A stretch of 64,000 bases of DNA from Campylorhamphus procurvoides (Eukaryota > Chordata > Aves > Passeriformes > Dendrocolaptidae): the NCBI GenBank assembly GCA_013396655.1, contig WBMV01002675.1:40928-104927 (forward strand), given 5' to 3'. The notes beneath the pieces were generated by a model. That model saw nothing but the letters and a program-made list of their open reading frames with translations, was not told the origin of the DNA and did no database searches. Shown here piece after piece: positions 22,922 through 35,799 of the stretch. Position 1 is the first letter of the stretch. Each line of letters starts with the position of its first letter. The position numbers and the translations under genes are program-made.

Positions 22922-23179
22922 GTGTTGTTCATGTTTGGGTTGAGTTAAATGCCTTTTTTTCACCCCAAATGACACAAGGTGATTGGATCTTGGGGTTGGT
23001 GCTCACCTCTGCTTTGCCAGGATCTGCACTTAATTCCCCCAAAACCTTGAGAATTTCCCTTTTTTTGGAGGATCTGTGCATTTTCCTTCAGCTCCAGAGG
23101 CTTTCCCAGTTCTGGATTCCACAACCTGGAATGCTTTTACCTGAGAGTCAAGTCAAGCCACCTCAAACCTTCCCATACT

Positions 23180-23720
23180 TCATTAATTTTAAAAGATTTT
23201 TTTTTTTAAAAAGTATGTATTTCTCAGCTAATACATTAAAATACCATATGTTTATAACACTGTATAAAATAATGTAATTAAATATGAAATGGCTCTGATT
23301 TGCCATTAAAATTCTCTCCTCTCTCAGCTTCAAATGGTGTTGCTTCATTTTAGACACGAAGCTCTACCTGGGTGAAATTGTGACAGCCCAAAATCTATAA
23401 CCAAGTGGTTTTAATGTTTTAAAATATCTTAAAAAGACAGCAAAAACTTTGCAGTGCACACTACCTGACCTGAAAATAATAAGCTTTTAAGTGTAGCTGG
23501 AAGCAGTCCCTACAACCATGGGAGACATGATTTTTATTAGAATTTAGATAAAAAGATTTAATGTTTTTTAATCTACGAGACCACTGGAGGTTAAACTCGC
23601 CATCTGAAGTTGGTTTGTGTTTTTTTCCATATACCCCCTTTTTTTTTTTGTTTCAAACAGATCTGCTCATTTAAAAAAAATAAATAAATAAGTGAAGGTC
23701 ATCAGAGCCCACTCCATAAA
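23180..23720. other. AT-rich stretch, no gene seen
   Basis: AT-rich with T-runs near 23198 and 23640 and an A-rich run near 23672. It contains clustered ATTA/TTAAA words but no array or CR1. Confidence 0.4.
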
Positions 23721-24404
23721 GCATTTGGTTCCCCTTCGTTTGGCTTCGGGAGGAGGAACAGGAGCTGCTCTATGTTAGAAACATCTTCAGGAGGTTTAAA
23801 GGTGGTTTCCCCTCCTGCCCATGGGCTGGACCGACCCTTTGCCAGGGGGGGTTTTGGCAGTATTTTACGGGGCTGTCAGCCACAACCCGCCTTATTACGG
23901 CAGAGAGCCGCTGATGGGAACTGGAATTCCTTCATCCATAAATTCTGCTTGCCCTGGATATTTCCACATTCATTTGGAGGAGAACAAGTGGCAGCCGGGC
24001 GGGACCCGCAGGGGCCTCGACTGGCTTTTTGATGAGCTGAGGCTGAAGGGGCAAAATTCCAGGGAGGATGGGTTGATTCCAGGTATTCCACCTCTCCTGC
24101 TATGGAGTTGTGATTTATTGGCCATGGGCTTGAGGGGCTTCACAGGCTCAGTTAGCTGTGCCACGGGATTTAGGATAAAATGTCAGCATCTCACAAAGAT
24201 CCTCTCTGGGCTTGGATAAAATGAGGGTGGTTTGTTTCTACCTGGTTGAATCGCTGGTGGTTGGATCCAAGCTGTGTGTTTTTCAGCCGAGTTTTTCTCT
24301 GTGGAGCATCCTGTGTTTGTCCAACACATCCTTCAGGCAAGGTCTGGTGTCAGAGCAGCTCTAGGGCCATGGATATGTGTGTCTGTGCAGAGATGGAGGA
24401 GAAG

Positions 24405-24597
24405 ACAACCGAGATATTGGCACAGGTTGCCCAGAGAAGCTGTGGCTGCCCCATCCCTGGAATTGTCCAAGGCCAGGTTGGCTGGGGCTTGGAGCAACCT
24501 GGGCTAGAGAAAGGTGGGTCTAGTGAAAGGGAGGTGGAACTGAATCATCTTGAAGGTCCCTTCCAAACCAAACCTTTCTGGGATTCTGTGCTGGGGC
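24405..24597 (+). mobile_element. CR1 3' end (sense)
   Basis: gatattggcacaggttgccc, then agagaagctgtggctgcccc, gtccaaggccaggttggctg, gagcaacctgggctagag, ttgaaggtcccttccaaacc and ctgggattctgtgctg. A complete tail. Confidence 0.95.
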
Positions 24598-24599
24598 AC

Positions 24600-26065
24600 A
24601 TCTCTGAATCCCACATGGTTTAGGTCCCAGCTACAGCCCACACATTGTGGGGGCACTGCTGGACTAACTTCATCCCAGTTTTCCATCCACAATAACTGCA
24701 CACATCTGGTCACCTTCATTTCTTCCAAGAGCAGAGAGAGAATTGCTGAGTCCCCCCATGAATTACCAGTTTTCACTGGACTTTGCAAGAACCGGCAAGC
24801 ACAGAAACATCAGAGAGGGGCTTTAAAAATCACAAGTGACAGATCTCCTGGGTTTTAACCCAATCCCTAACCCAAAGAGTCTCAGATATGTTTGGATGAG
24901 TTTCAGGAAAGCATCCCAGCTGTTGGACACGGCCCCAAAGCCCTCTCCAGGAGGGGTGTGGGCTTTGCCCATGGCAGCTCTTTGCTGCCCTTGTGCTGCT
25001 GCCCCGGGTGCGATAGAGGACGGCTCTGTCCTCGGAGCGATCCCAAAGCCAGGAATGCTAAAGGAAACAAACAGACCCCCCCAGGGATCCGGGCCCAGAT
25101 GGCAAATGTGCCGTGCCTGGCCATGCCAAGAGAGCCCACGCTCCGAGGAGCCCAAACGGAGCGTTGCAGATAAAACAAGTGCCGATTAAATCACACACTC
25201 TCCATATTTCAGTCACAGGTCTGAAACGCACCCACGGCTTCAGCCAGACAGGCTCAGATCCAGCCCGAGGAGCGGAATGAGGCAAAACCTGGGGGTTTAA
25301 CCCTTGCAGAATCAGGCTGCTTGCTGCTGTTGAATTTGCCTTAAAAATTCCAGCTCCATGCAGGGAAAACACACTTGCCTGCCAGTGATGTGCATCATGA
25401 AGATGCTCTTGGTGGGACTCAGGAGGCTCCAGAGAAGGAAGCCGTGGTATCCATGGTGATGCTGGAAACCTTCCCAGCTGCTCCTGAGATGAGGAGTTTC
25501 AGCTAAAGGGGGTTCTTCTGGTCTAAGGTCAGAAAGCATGAAAAGAAGAGCTACCAGGAGCCTCCAAACATTCCCCAAAGCAGCTGTGGTGCCTGTCAGG
25601 AGCAGCAGACCCTCCCTGGGGACCGTGGCACTGGTGGCCCTTCCCATGGCAGTGGCCACCACAGCTGGGTGGTGCAATTGCTGCCTCTTCCATGGATGTA
25701 GCTCCAGGCAGCACCACCTTTCCCTGGCTCAGCCTCTGTGGTCTTGTCTGATGCACACTCTGAGCTTTTAGCAAACATAACTACCCTGTAATTAAATATC
25801 AGACCCACTGGCACGGGGCTGAGCTATTTCTGCGTGCTATTTAACCTTTTGGACTCTGCAGACCCAATTCCCAGCTCGAGAAAGGAGCGAAATGAGAATC
25901 TACACAGCGAGGTCTTTGTTTCCTTTTATTCCTCTCCTGAAATAACATAAAAAGCAATAAAAGAGCATAGGAGAACAGCTTTAATTGCATTTTTATAAGC
26001 CTGGAGAGGCACTTTTCATAAGGGCACAGAGCGATAGGATAAAGGGGATGGATTCCAACTGACAA
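24600..26065. other. Intergenic stretch, no gene seen
   Basis: GC-rich until about 25.78 kb, then an AT-richer patch at 25780-26000 (gtaattaaatatcagaccc) that could be a short regulatory element. Open frames at 24836-25189 and 25312-25677 are opposite-strand chance frames. Confidence 0.35.
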
Positions 26066-26069
26066 AGGG

Positions 26070-26190
26070 CAGGGTTGGGAATATTGGATGGGATGTTGGG
26101 AAGGAATTCTTCCCTGGCAGGGTGGGCAGAGCCTGGCACGGGGTGCCCAGAGAAGCTGTGGCTGCCCCTGGATCCCTCCAAGTGTTTGTA
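26070..26190 (+). mobile_element. CR1 fragment (sense) lacking its 3' terminus
   Basis: gttgggaaggaattcttccc, then ggcagggtgggcagagcctgg and gtgcccagagaagctgtggc, ending near ccaagtgtttg. The last 120 or so bases of the normal tail are absent. CR1 copies are usually truncated at the 5' end, so a later deletion or rearrangement is likely. Confidence 0.85.
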
Positions 26191-26199
26191 ATTGGTCTG

Positions 26200-27180
26200 A
26201 GGTAATTAATTCCTGTTGTGAACTGAATGGGTGGCAACACATTTGCATTTTTGTCCTTCTGGAAAACACACTGAAATGGGGTTTAGTTGGTTTTTATGGG
26301 CTTGTACCTTGGGATAAGGCACAGATTTGAAAGCCTGTGTAGATGTATTAATCCATCTCCTGGTGGAGGCAGAGATCTCACATAGCATGTGGTCTACCTT
26401 TAAATGCCACGCTGATTTTTCAGGCTTGTTTTCTGTTAAATCCATTGCTAATTAAATGTTTTTTTCCTGAATTCTGCTCAATGGGAAAGAGGCAGGATAA
26501 ATAATTTCAATAATCCCTTGGACTGCCTGCACCAGGTTCCTCCTTCTGATTCCAGGTTACACATTCCTTTAAATATTGCTGCTGGGACTTGTCGGTAACC
26601 AAGTCAGGATTGGGTTGGTGACAGTCTGGAATCTTCAGGGATCATTTACCTTGGAATAAAAGCAAAAAAGAAGTGCCAGAAATTCAACCCCCAAACCCCC
26701 AAGCCAAGAGCAAACCATGTCTGAAAGAGCTGGATCCCACAAAGCTGGACATGCTGCACCGAGTCTGAGCAGGTTCAGGCAGAATCAAGGGCACGGAATT
26801 TTGGATTTACCTTCTTTTCCAGGACCTTCCTATTCTTGGAGTGGAAATAAAGGAATGAAACAGGCAGAGGGGAACCCCAGGAACCGAAAAATCCCAGCGA
26901 AACGTGTGGTATATCATGAAATCTAAAACCCCATAAAAAAAGAAACGATGAAGCTGCTTCTACTTCAGCTGCTTGGAAAAAAAAAAAAGAAAAAGAAAAA
27001 AGAAATCAAGGTCAAATTCCAAATGTGATGGAAATATTTTGCTTTTTTTTTAATTTTCCAAGGAAACGGAATTATTTTCCATCTGAGTCCTGCAGAGGGG
27101 AAGATTCCTTCCTTTCCATTTAATTTTGTTCCTTGTGGTGCGTTCTGGAAGGAAGAAATACCTGAGCTCTGAGCCCTGGT
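26200..27180. other. Intergenic stretch, no gene seen
   Basis: Mixed DNA with an A-rich run at about 26980-27003 and T-run near 27043. No exon or CR1 seen. Confidence 0.4.
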
Positions 27181-27620
27181 TAACTGGGGTCAATTATTAT
27201 CTCAATATTGAAGAGATAATTAATACTACTAATAATGATATAAAAATTATTTGATAAATTGGTTACATATATTATTAATACAAATATTAGTTAATGAACT
27301 GGTTATATAATATTAATAATGTATTATATTATCCAGTAATGATATATTGCATGTTTCTCTACAATATAATATATTAATATTAATATTTTATTATTTGATA
27401 TATTTATTGTTTTCTTGTTTATTTTGGTTTAGTTCTGATATTAATTTACATTTTTATATTATTCCATGGGTTTATGTTTTAAGAATAATTTTATATTTAA
27501 ATATTAATGCATATTTTAACCAAAATCTCTATATTGATACAATTATATTTTTTAGGTTAGTAATTATAATTAATTATTATCTTAATTATGAAGAAAACGA
27601 GACAGAATTAATTTAAACTG
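27181..27620. repeat. Very AT-rich stretch with weak internal repetition
   Basis: Almost entirely A and T over 430 bases. A related pair, aaattggttacatat (about 27256) and gaactggttatataat (about 27297), is about 41 bases apart and suggests an eroded tandem array. A frame of 89 codons here (Ile/Tyr/Leu-rich) follows from the composition. Confidence 0.6.
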
Positions 27621-28109
27621 TCCTGAAAGCTCTATGAATCTATTTCAAATGTGATCTCCATTTACAGCACAGCTCCAAAATCCCCAGATTTTTGGGACCT
27701 CCTCCCCCTGAGCTCCCAATCCCACCTGCCTCCCCTCCCAGGCAAAACGTTTCTCTGCCTGTTTGTCCCAAAAAGGCTCCTCAAAGCCTTCTCATTGTAT
27801 TTCAAAAAGCAAACCCTTCTCCCTCCATCTGGAAATACTAAAAAAGGGGTTTCTTACAGTACGTTCTGCTCAATGTATGGACGAGGTGCTGACCCCTATT
27901 ATTGGAGCTGGATCCAGATGGGCTCCTTGGAGGGGATTCCCTTTGGAAGGCACGGAGTTCTCCAGAGATGTCTGGGCTTTCCAGGAGTTGTCAGTTGTGG
28001 GAGGTCTGTTGGGAAGGGTTTGGATAGTTGGGAACTTCCTTCTTTCCAAGGAGAGCGACGTGTGTACCTGGAGCACAAGGATTCCCCAAATGGCACACTT
28101 GGGGAATCA

Positions 28110-28190
28110 TTTTGACCCATATTTTTGACCCATTTTAAGCCCATATTTCAACCTATTTTTAAACCCTGTTTTTTCAAACCCATTTTTTTA
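28110..28190 (+). repeat. Degenerate 12-13-bp tandem repeat
   Basis: About six units of the form ttttgacccatat, with CCC/CC cores spaced 11-13 bases (28114, 28127, 28139, 28150, 28163, 28176). Units are diverged. Confidence 0.75.
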
Positions 28191-28194
28191 AGTA

Positions 28195-29285
28195 GCAAAT
28201 AATTCCTCTTATTTTAATACACTCTGTACCCAAAAAACAGGGATTTTTTTTTCACTAGTTCTTTAGGAACACAGCAATGCATTAAATAAATACCAGTTAC
28301 GATACCAGGGTAACCTAAAACCAGAAGCAGCAATCGGGGACAATCTGGCTGAAGTTTGTCAGGATGATTTTGATGGAGTGTTTTCCATTAGTGGCTGCCA
28401 TTCCCCTAAAAAATGAAACTTGCTGGAATGGCCTGTCTCTGAAAAGTCTGTTCTAAAACCCCAATAAAAGAGGACGTATCAGAGCAGGACGCCTTTGAAA
28501 TATCGAAATCCAAATTAAGTCAACATCCCAAATAAAAATTCCCTTTCTGTCTGAACGATGTTCTGGCTGATCCAAGAAAATGTTTATAACGTGGGGGGAA
28601 AAAACAACAATAAAAAAATCTGGGTTTCTTTGGATTGAACATGAAAAAAAACATGTGAAAGGCAAGAATTTCTTCTGGAGAGGAAATCCGAGTTCCGGCT
28701 GCTCGGGATTCCAACTTTTCCCATGGACTGAGGACAAAAGGGTCTAAAATTTTAAGGGCTCATAAATATGATCTGGTACATTTTGGAGAACTGTTGGAAT
28801 TACAGGGATCATTTTAATTGCCTGTGCCAAAAATGCCATGGTCTCCTCTGGACTCTGCCAAGGTGCAGGACCTGGAGGATCCAATCAAATGCCCTTTTAA
28901 AAAATTATTTTAAGGCTGTCACTCCAATCTTCCAAGATAATTTGTGGAGATTCAGGAGGGGAATGATCTGGCAGAGCAGCTGGTCTGAAGGAGGATCAAA
29001 AAAGGAGCCAAGGTGGGAGATAATTGGCTACTGCTTGAAACCAAAGGCAAACAAACAATAAAATAGCCACAAAAGCAGGTGACAACATTTGCATCCATCG
29101 CTGGGTGTGGCCTGGGATGCAGTGCTGTGTTCAGCAAGGATGGAGACTCCCCCCAGAGGAACCAGGGCAGAACAGTCCAAGCCCATAAATCCCTGTCCTG
29201 CTCCAGGGAAGAGATTAAACCATATTCTTCCAGAGTAGCCTGAGTGCCACTGTGGTAACAAACCTCCAGAGATGGGAGTGATGGA
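28195..29285. other. Intergenic stretch, no gene seen
   Basis: AT-richer to about 28.75 kb, then mixed. Short open frames only. Confidence 0.4.
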
Positions 29286-29289
29286 TGCA

Positions 29290-29425
29290 GATGTCCCTGG
29301 AGGTGTCCAAGGCCAGCTTGGACAGGTCTTGGAGCAACCTGGTCCAGTGGAAGGTGTCCCTGTGATGGCAGGGGGTGAAACTAGACAGGCTCTAAGGTCC
29401 CTTCCACCCCAACCCCAGCCTGTGC
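29290..29425 (+). mobile_element. CR1 3' end (sense)
   Basis: tccctggaggtgtccaaggcc, then gcttggacaggtcttggagc, aacctggtccagtggaagg, ggcagggggtgaaactagac and ctaaggtcccttccacccc. The terminal gattctatg motif has decayed. Confidence 0.9.
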
Positions 29426-29429
29426 CAGC

Positions 29430-30815
29430 GCCTCCCCACCCACCATCCCAGTTCAGCTCTTGGCTGGTGTCACAGCAATTCCTCCACAGGGATTTGGGGC
29501 TTTTGATCCTGATGGCCACTTTTTAACTCTTTACATCAGTTATGGAGGCAATTCTCCTTATTTTCTGCTTTCCTTGGAATTTGGCTTTGTCCTTGCCCTT
29601 TGACACAGCTCAGTGGTTCAAGACAATTCCCCAGGAGCCTGCCCAGGTTGGCACCGTGATGTCCATCCCTGGAGCAGGAGAAGACCCTGGGAGAAGCTGC
29701 CAGGAAGGGGCACGGTGTGGTGGGGCTGCCTGAGGAGACCTCTCCACAGCTCTTCCAGCCCTATTTGTCAGGGATGCCTCCCCAAGTGGGAAGCCAACCT
29801 CCTGGAATGTTTGGATAAGTGCACACCGAAAAAGCCACATTTCCCTGCCTTGGCAGCCTCTCACAGCCCTAAACACAAACAGCTGGATCCCATTTCTCCG
29901 GCCCCAGAAGATGAGAGAGGCAAGGTAGGAAGATTGATTGACATTAAAGTTTGGATTAAATGAGTCATTTAAATCGATAAGGAATCGGCCTGAGTTGAAT
30001 TAAGTCACTTAAAGCTGATTTAAGTGTGCCCCAGGAATATTGGGCTGCCCTGATTTAAGGACTTGCCCCCGGCGCGGTGAGCATCGTCTGGATGAGAAAT
30101 TAGATTCATCAAAGCATGGCTGAGACCTTCCAGCCACAGAAGTCTGGGCTTTGCAAAGCCACAAGGAGAGCTCTGAGCTCAGACAGACACATTTGTAACC
30201 ACCCACCCCAAGCCAGGCGATTCCAATGATCTTTAGGGCCATAAGGGACCATTAGGGCATTCCAGTAGGACCTTCTGTGCGACGCAGCTGGGAGAGCTCA
30301 CACACACCAGGATATTAACTGGGGGCTGGAAAAGCACAGGAGAAAAATATCCTATTTATTGCTCAGCTTTCCCACTCTTCCCATCTGCAGGATGTTGCTC
30401 CCGTGTGTCCCTCAGCTCCCACTTAAGCTGCAGCACCAAGTCACCCAAATGCCACTTGTTAAAGACAGAGAGAGAGGATTTTGCCTCCTAATTCTGCAGA
30501 TCCCTGGAAAAACCATCTCTTTTATCCAACAGATCACCAAACCACCAGGATTTTCCCCAGCCTGGCAGCAAACAGTGTGTGGGAAGAAGGTGCAACACAC
30601 AGTGCCAGTAGTGGGTATTTGGTATTTGTGGTATTTGGGTGACATCCAGGGGCAAGTCACCAGGATACCTTTGGACCTCTCGTGTGTCCCAGTGAGCTGC
30701 CAGTCCTAAGGGAACTGACCCAGGGATGAAACATCAGGAGAGGAGCAATGGATTTCATTTTAATCCCTTTCAAGGAGGGTTAATCTTTTAGGGATCAGTT
30801 TTCTGGGGGTAATTT
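29430..30815. other. Intergenic stretch, no gene seen
   Basis: Mixed composition. Includes an AT-richer patch at 29930-30030 (ggattaaatgagtcatttaaa, ttaagtcacttaaag) with repeated TTAA-flanked AGTCA words. No exon supported. Confidence 0.4.
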
Positions 30816-30821
30816 TGGGTT

Positions 30822-31005
30822 TTGTTTTGGAACAGGTTGTCCAGGGAAGCCACGACTGCCCCATCCTTGGAAGTGTTCAAGGCCAGATTGGAGAGGGCTT
30901 GAAGTTACCTGATCTAGTGTAAGATATCCCTGCCCAGGGCAGGGGAGTTTGGAGTGAGATGGTCCCTTCCAACTCAGACTGTTCTGGGATTTTATGATTC
31001 AAATA
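30822..31005 (+). mobile_element. CR1 3' end (sense)
   Basis: tttggaacaggttgtccagg, then gaagccacgactgccccatc, gtgttcaaggccagattgga, cctgatctagtgtaagatat, gtcccttccaactcagactg and ttctgggattttatgattca. Confidence 0.93.
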
Positions 31006-31009
31006 CTCA

Positions 31010-32185
31010 AATTTGCCATTGAAGCTCCAGATTGCTGGACTTAACAACAACGTTTCTCCCCATCCTTTCTCCAGAGCTCCCCACGTGCCTCAGACTCTGG
31101 GAATCCACTTCCACGACCTGCTCATTCCCAAACTCCTTCTCCCTGTTTCCAGGCACCGTCTGGGTCCGGATTAGCCCTGGGACCACATGTCTGAGACATT
31201 TCATCGCACCGGCACAGCTGAAAGTAGTTGGGCTTTGGTCTGATCCTCCTCGGGCTGCGCTTGGAGCTGGTGAGGGAACATGTGGCTGCTGTTTGCTGAG
31301 AGGAAACGCTGCCTGGTGTTTTCCCTTGGGCTCCATCCCGGGGTGATGCTGCCACTGCTTTCTGTGACAATCACCTGGCTGCTGGGGTGGAACATCCTCC
31401 CGGTGTTGGATGCCTGACTTTGCCAGCACGGTAATTCCAGCCCTGGGGATGTCATATTCCCACAGGACCTTGCCCTCTCCTGGCATCGTGAGGTGTATTC
31501 CAGCATATTTACTCATTTTCCTCTATTTTGACTCATTGTCCAGCTACCAAATAAACTGTCACTCTAATGCCAAGTTGTTAAAAGCATCACCAGCCCCAGT
31601 CCTATTCCAGAAGAGGGAATCCCATCCATCACCCATGTGATGCTCAGCATCCCACAAACCACCCTCCTGGCTAATCTGCAAGTTGAGGAGGAGCACAAAG
31701 GGAATTCACTCTCTCCTGACCAGAGATTTGAAGCAGCAGAGCAGCAAATCCCTCTCTTTGTCACTAGTTACCTTCTCACCACCAGGGACGCCCAAAATCC
31801 CAGAAAACATTGCCCACAGCCCTCAGCAAAGTGAGCAGGCCCTCCTTGGTGGGATGGAAACACCGTTTGGGAAGCACCATTCCCAAAAGTTGCATCCCCT
31901 GGCCGGACTCGATTCCCTGATTAACTTGGAAAGGTTAATTAAGCCATCTCTTCTTTCCCCTCATCACCGTGTCCATCTCATGGAAAAGGGAGGGGAAAAT
32001 CTGTTAACTTTCTAGACCACACAAGTGCAAACGGTGCTGGCAAATAACTCTGCTTGCCCTCTGACTTCATCTTAACAGCCCTCCAAGGAAATAAGGTCAG
32101 GAGTTCAGCGATGGCAGGAAAGACCTACTGGTGACTTGGGTTATCCCAAACATTTACTGTACCCTTCCCCATTTATAAAAAAAAC
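31010..32185. other. Intergenic stretch, no gene seen
   Basis: Overlapping opposite-strand open frames at 31.0-31.5 kb have no domain or splice support. No CR1. Confidence 0.4.
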
Positions 32186-32189
32186 CCTC

Positions 32190-33055
32190 CAGCAGGTTGA
32201 GCTCCTCTCCCCCCTCGGAGCTGGATGAGTTTTCCATCTGGTGTGTATTTTTAGTCGCTAGGACTGTCCTCTGCTCGCTGCAAACATGTGCTCCGGGGCT
32301 CCCGTCTTACGGTAATTATTTTAGCGGCTGTTTTGGAACATCGCGCCCGTACACCCAGAAACTTCCTCATCAGCGCACTTGGTTAAACAAAAATTGATCC
32401 CCAGTCAATCAGAGGCATCTAATAAGTTGTAGATAAATACATGATTTCATCACCTCCACCACGCTGACCCCGAGGAAAGGGAGTGATCTCACCCAACGTG
32501 TTGATGTCTCCCGGTAATAAATGGCTCGGTCGGACCATCGCGCCGAGCAATAAATGATCTCACAAGACGTGCCGCTGGAATAAACTAAAACAATAAGAAT
32601 GTGCAGGAAGGAAAATAGTGCCCGTGGTGAGCTCTGCTACCCCCAGAACATGTCTGAGCTGCTGCGGCCATAAATTAGCCGTAATAAATCTCATTGGTTG
32701 TTTCTTTAATGACATATATCTCCTGCCAAAATGGGGGCTTCTTGAAAGGACTCCGCGAGTCGATTAAATGCTTTCTGTCCTTGGGAATGTGGAAGCCTTT
32801 ATTTGTTTTTCTTAAAAGGCTTTTAAATATCCTCACGTTATACGTCAAACAGATGGCCAGGGTAAATTCTCCTGACCCATTTAAACATTACCAAAAAAAA
32901 AAAGAAGCTGGAATTGAAGTCCAGTTTCTGGTTGGGTTTGCTGGCCAGCACCTGACAAAACTCTGCCACTGCAGCGTTGAGGTTTAATGGCTCTACGGTG
33001 TGACTTTTAATGGCAACGCTGAGGAAACTAAGATAAATTAAAACCTAATTGGGGA
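32190..33055. promoter_or_regulatory. Structured CR1-free block, strong candidate regulatory element
   Basis: It contains several intact CpG dinucleotides inside AT-rich DNA, TAATTA near 32312, GTCAATCAGAGG near 32404, TGATTTCATCACC near 32442 and CAATAAA words. At 32484-32571 two copies of TGATCTCAC-NNN-ACGTG, 71 bases apart, flank a symmetric core: AATAAATG (32516) - GCTCGG (32524) - 13-base spacer - CCGAGC (32543) - AATAAATG (32549). CAATAAA is the posterior-HOX recognition word. Function is inferred. Confidence 0.35.
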
Positions 33056-33187
33056 CGTTAACAGCTTTAGCAGGCTCCACATATGGAGCCCAGGAGAACA
33101 CTTGGAGAGACCTTCCAGGCAGCTCCCGTTGCAGGGGCTGCTGTCGAGCACCTCCAGACTTGTTCCACTCTTTGTGACTGTGTTGTT

Positions 33188-33222
33188 TGGCTAAAAATAT
33201 GGCTAAAATATGGCTAAAAATA
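33188..33222 (+). repeat. Short tandem repeat, about 12 bp x 3
   Basis: ggctaaaaatatggctaaa followed by atatggctaaaaatac: three ATGGCTAAAA-type units. Confidence 0.85.
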
Positions 33223-33224
33223 CA

Positions 33225-35795
33225 CATTTCAGTGTGTGCAGTGCAGACATTTATTTCTCTCTGTTTTAACTGCAGAGCAGCTCATCCCGTGTCTGCTCAG
33301 GAGGGTGGATTTGCAGATGGTGCTGTAATTTTACAGAAATTACCCCAAACGCCCCCAACAACCCCCCTAAAACATCCAGCTTGCTCCAAGAAGGAAACAA
33401 GTGGCAAAAGCCAAATGAAGACACTTCCTGCCCCTGAGGAGCAGCTGAGGTTGGAAATATATGGAAATACTTCCAATAAATACAGGAAAGTGGTTAAAAG
33501 TATTAGCTGAGCCCTGCTTAGTGTTTCACACCATAAAATCCCTCTCCCTGGAGCACCACTGGATAAACCCTCCTGTGTTATGTCCAGGAATAGAAACACC
33601 CCTCTTTGCTTGGTGGGCTCTGCAAGGCAGTCATGGATCCATTGTGGAATTATCTGGGTAAAATTATCATAGTTTTACAACTTCTCTATTGGAAAAACAT
33701 CCCCACCTGCTCCTCCACAAGCCCAGCTCAATCCTCTTGTATTCACAAGGCTGAATCCTTGGCACAGGTGGAATTTCTGCAGGGCTGCAGGATCAGCAGG
33801 AACCTTTAATATTGCAAAGAGAAAGCAGACCCAGGAGGGCAGGAAATGCAAATAAAAGTCAGGGGGGAAAAAACAAAAATCAGGGAAACCTGAGGAAGAA
33901 GCATCTCATCTAGCAAATGGGAAAAAGCAGGAAAAGTAAAATAAAAAAGGAAGAGAAACACGATATATCACACGGGAGAATGAGTTGCCTTCTCTACCAC
34001 GGTGCTGGATGGTGAGAAATGACTGGATGATAAAAAAAAAGAGCTTTAGAAAGGGCTGTACTTTGTTATTCCAGTGCCCCAAGAGAGCCACAGCCTTCCA
34101 TGGGTCACCTCAGCCTGAACCCAACCCAAACACAGCGACAGTAAATTACCCCAACAGGTACCAAATGTCTTCAGCCAGCCCCGGACCCACTGGGTGAGCA
34201 ACAGCATCCAAAGGTCCCTCTCCTGTCCCTTCAGCATTTTTGTTAATCATTAAACTGAATTTTCTACAGGAGAGACGCCCAAATCACAGGGTTTTTAATA
34301 TTCCTACATTATTTCAGGGATCTCAGCAGAAGTGAGACACTAAGAGACCCCAAAATTCCCCCAGAGTGCCATTGCTGCTCGTGATTTGCAAAGAATAACT
34401 GGACCAGGAACACCTTTCAAAGCCTCTGCAAATTAATTAATTAATTGATTGAGTCTGTTTATTCTCCAGACAGAACAGTTTGCTTCAGGAACCATCTCAG
34501 GTTATTGGGAAGCAAAAGAGGGCAGCAAAGGATAAACAGGAGCATCTCTGTCACTGCCAAAACACCAGAGCAGGAAAGTTTGGAGACTTTTAGGCCAGAA
34601 AAAGGAGTTTAGGGCAGAAATCTGGGCTAAGCCTGGACAGCAGATCTGCTGCTTGGCCTTTCCCATCCACCCTGGGCTGCATCCCCAGAGCTGGGGTGTT
34701 CACAAGCACTCAGACTTGGCTCACTTTGCCTACCTAGAGTTTTTCCCTCCCCATTTCAAGCTGCACTTTCCTGAGTAAAAGCCACCAAAATAAAATTCCA
34801 GCGTGCAAGATCCACATGGGAATGACACCAAACCATGTGAAATGTTCATCTGCCCCACGGAGCTGGGTGGGAGAGGAGAAGCTCAGCAGAAACACAGGGA
34901 CACCAAAACACTCCTGCAAACAGCTCCCAGGAGGAGCAGGGCAGGAGCAGAAAGGCTGGGAAAATAAAAGGAGGCATTCCTCACCCGGATTTCAACACTG
35001 GGGGTTAAGCTGAGCTCAGTTCTCCCTTCCACCCTCATCCCAGAGCTGAGCAGGGAACTCTATCGATTCATCTTAGGCCAGGAGGGCACCACTGTGAGCT
35101 GGGCAGAATTTCCTGGTGGCTCCAAATAGCCAGCATTTTATCCAAAAATGTCAAAACACGCAAATATTTTTCAGGGGGAAATAATATTCTGTGAGAAGCT
35201 CAACTTTTTGGATGAGGATTGGCCACAGGATGACTGGACACACCACCAGAGATTTGTCATACTTTGATCTCTGGCATTGAGTCCTGTAGGTTTGGGACTT
35301 GGAGAATATAAGGGGGAAAACAAAAATCAATGAACTTCTCCCTTAGCCTTCAGTTGGTTCTTTCTCTCCATCTAAACTCCACCTACTGCCCTGACACACA
35401 AAGGAAATGACACAAAGCTGACCAGAGATGGGGTTTGCTACTCCAAAAATGGTTGCTGTGAAAAGGGAAGATCCTTTCCTCATCATGTCTTATCTCCTGC
35501 AGCTCTGGGGACACCAACTGGCCTTTCCTCTGTCTCTTCTGAAGGACAGGGGTGTTTGCCAAACCTCCAAAGTCACCTAAGAAAGGAAAGGCTGAAGTTT
35601 TGCAGGGAGCAGCCCTGTGAGGGCTGTGATTCATAACACAAACACCAGAAAGAAGCTGCTGATTGGCTTCTTTCTGCACTGGCAGGGTTTGTAACATTCT
35701 GGATTTTTGGGCTCAGGCCCAGGTGAACCAGGTGGAGGTGTCAGAAAATAGAGGTTCATCACCAGATGTGTGGATGGGCAGAGGAGGAAATCAAG
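33225..35795. other. Intergenic stretch, no gene seen
   Basis: Mixed DNA, A-rich runs near 33870 and 34030, an (AATT)n patch at 34432-34448. No CR1 tail, exon or RNA gene recognised. Confidence 0.4.
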
Positions 35796-35799
35796 TCCC

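Noticed and set aside
22819..23277. 152-codon frame with a Lys-rich start
   Set aside because: The first 35 residues are the translated (A18G) array and the rest has no protein-like character.
27347..27616. 89-codon hydrophobic frame resembling a membrane or mitochondrial-type protein
   Set aside because: Ile/Tyr/Leu richness is what almost pure A+T sequence encodes; no nuclear-mitochondrial match could be recognised.
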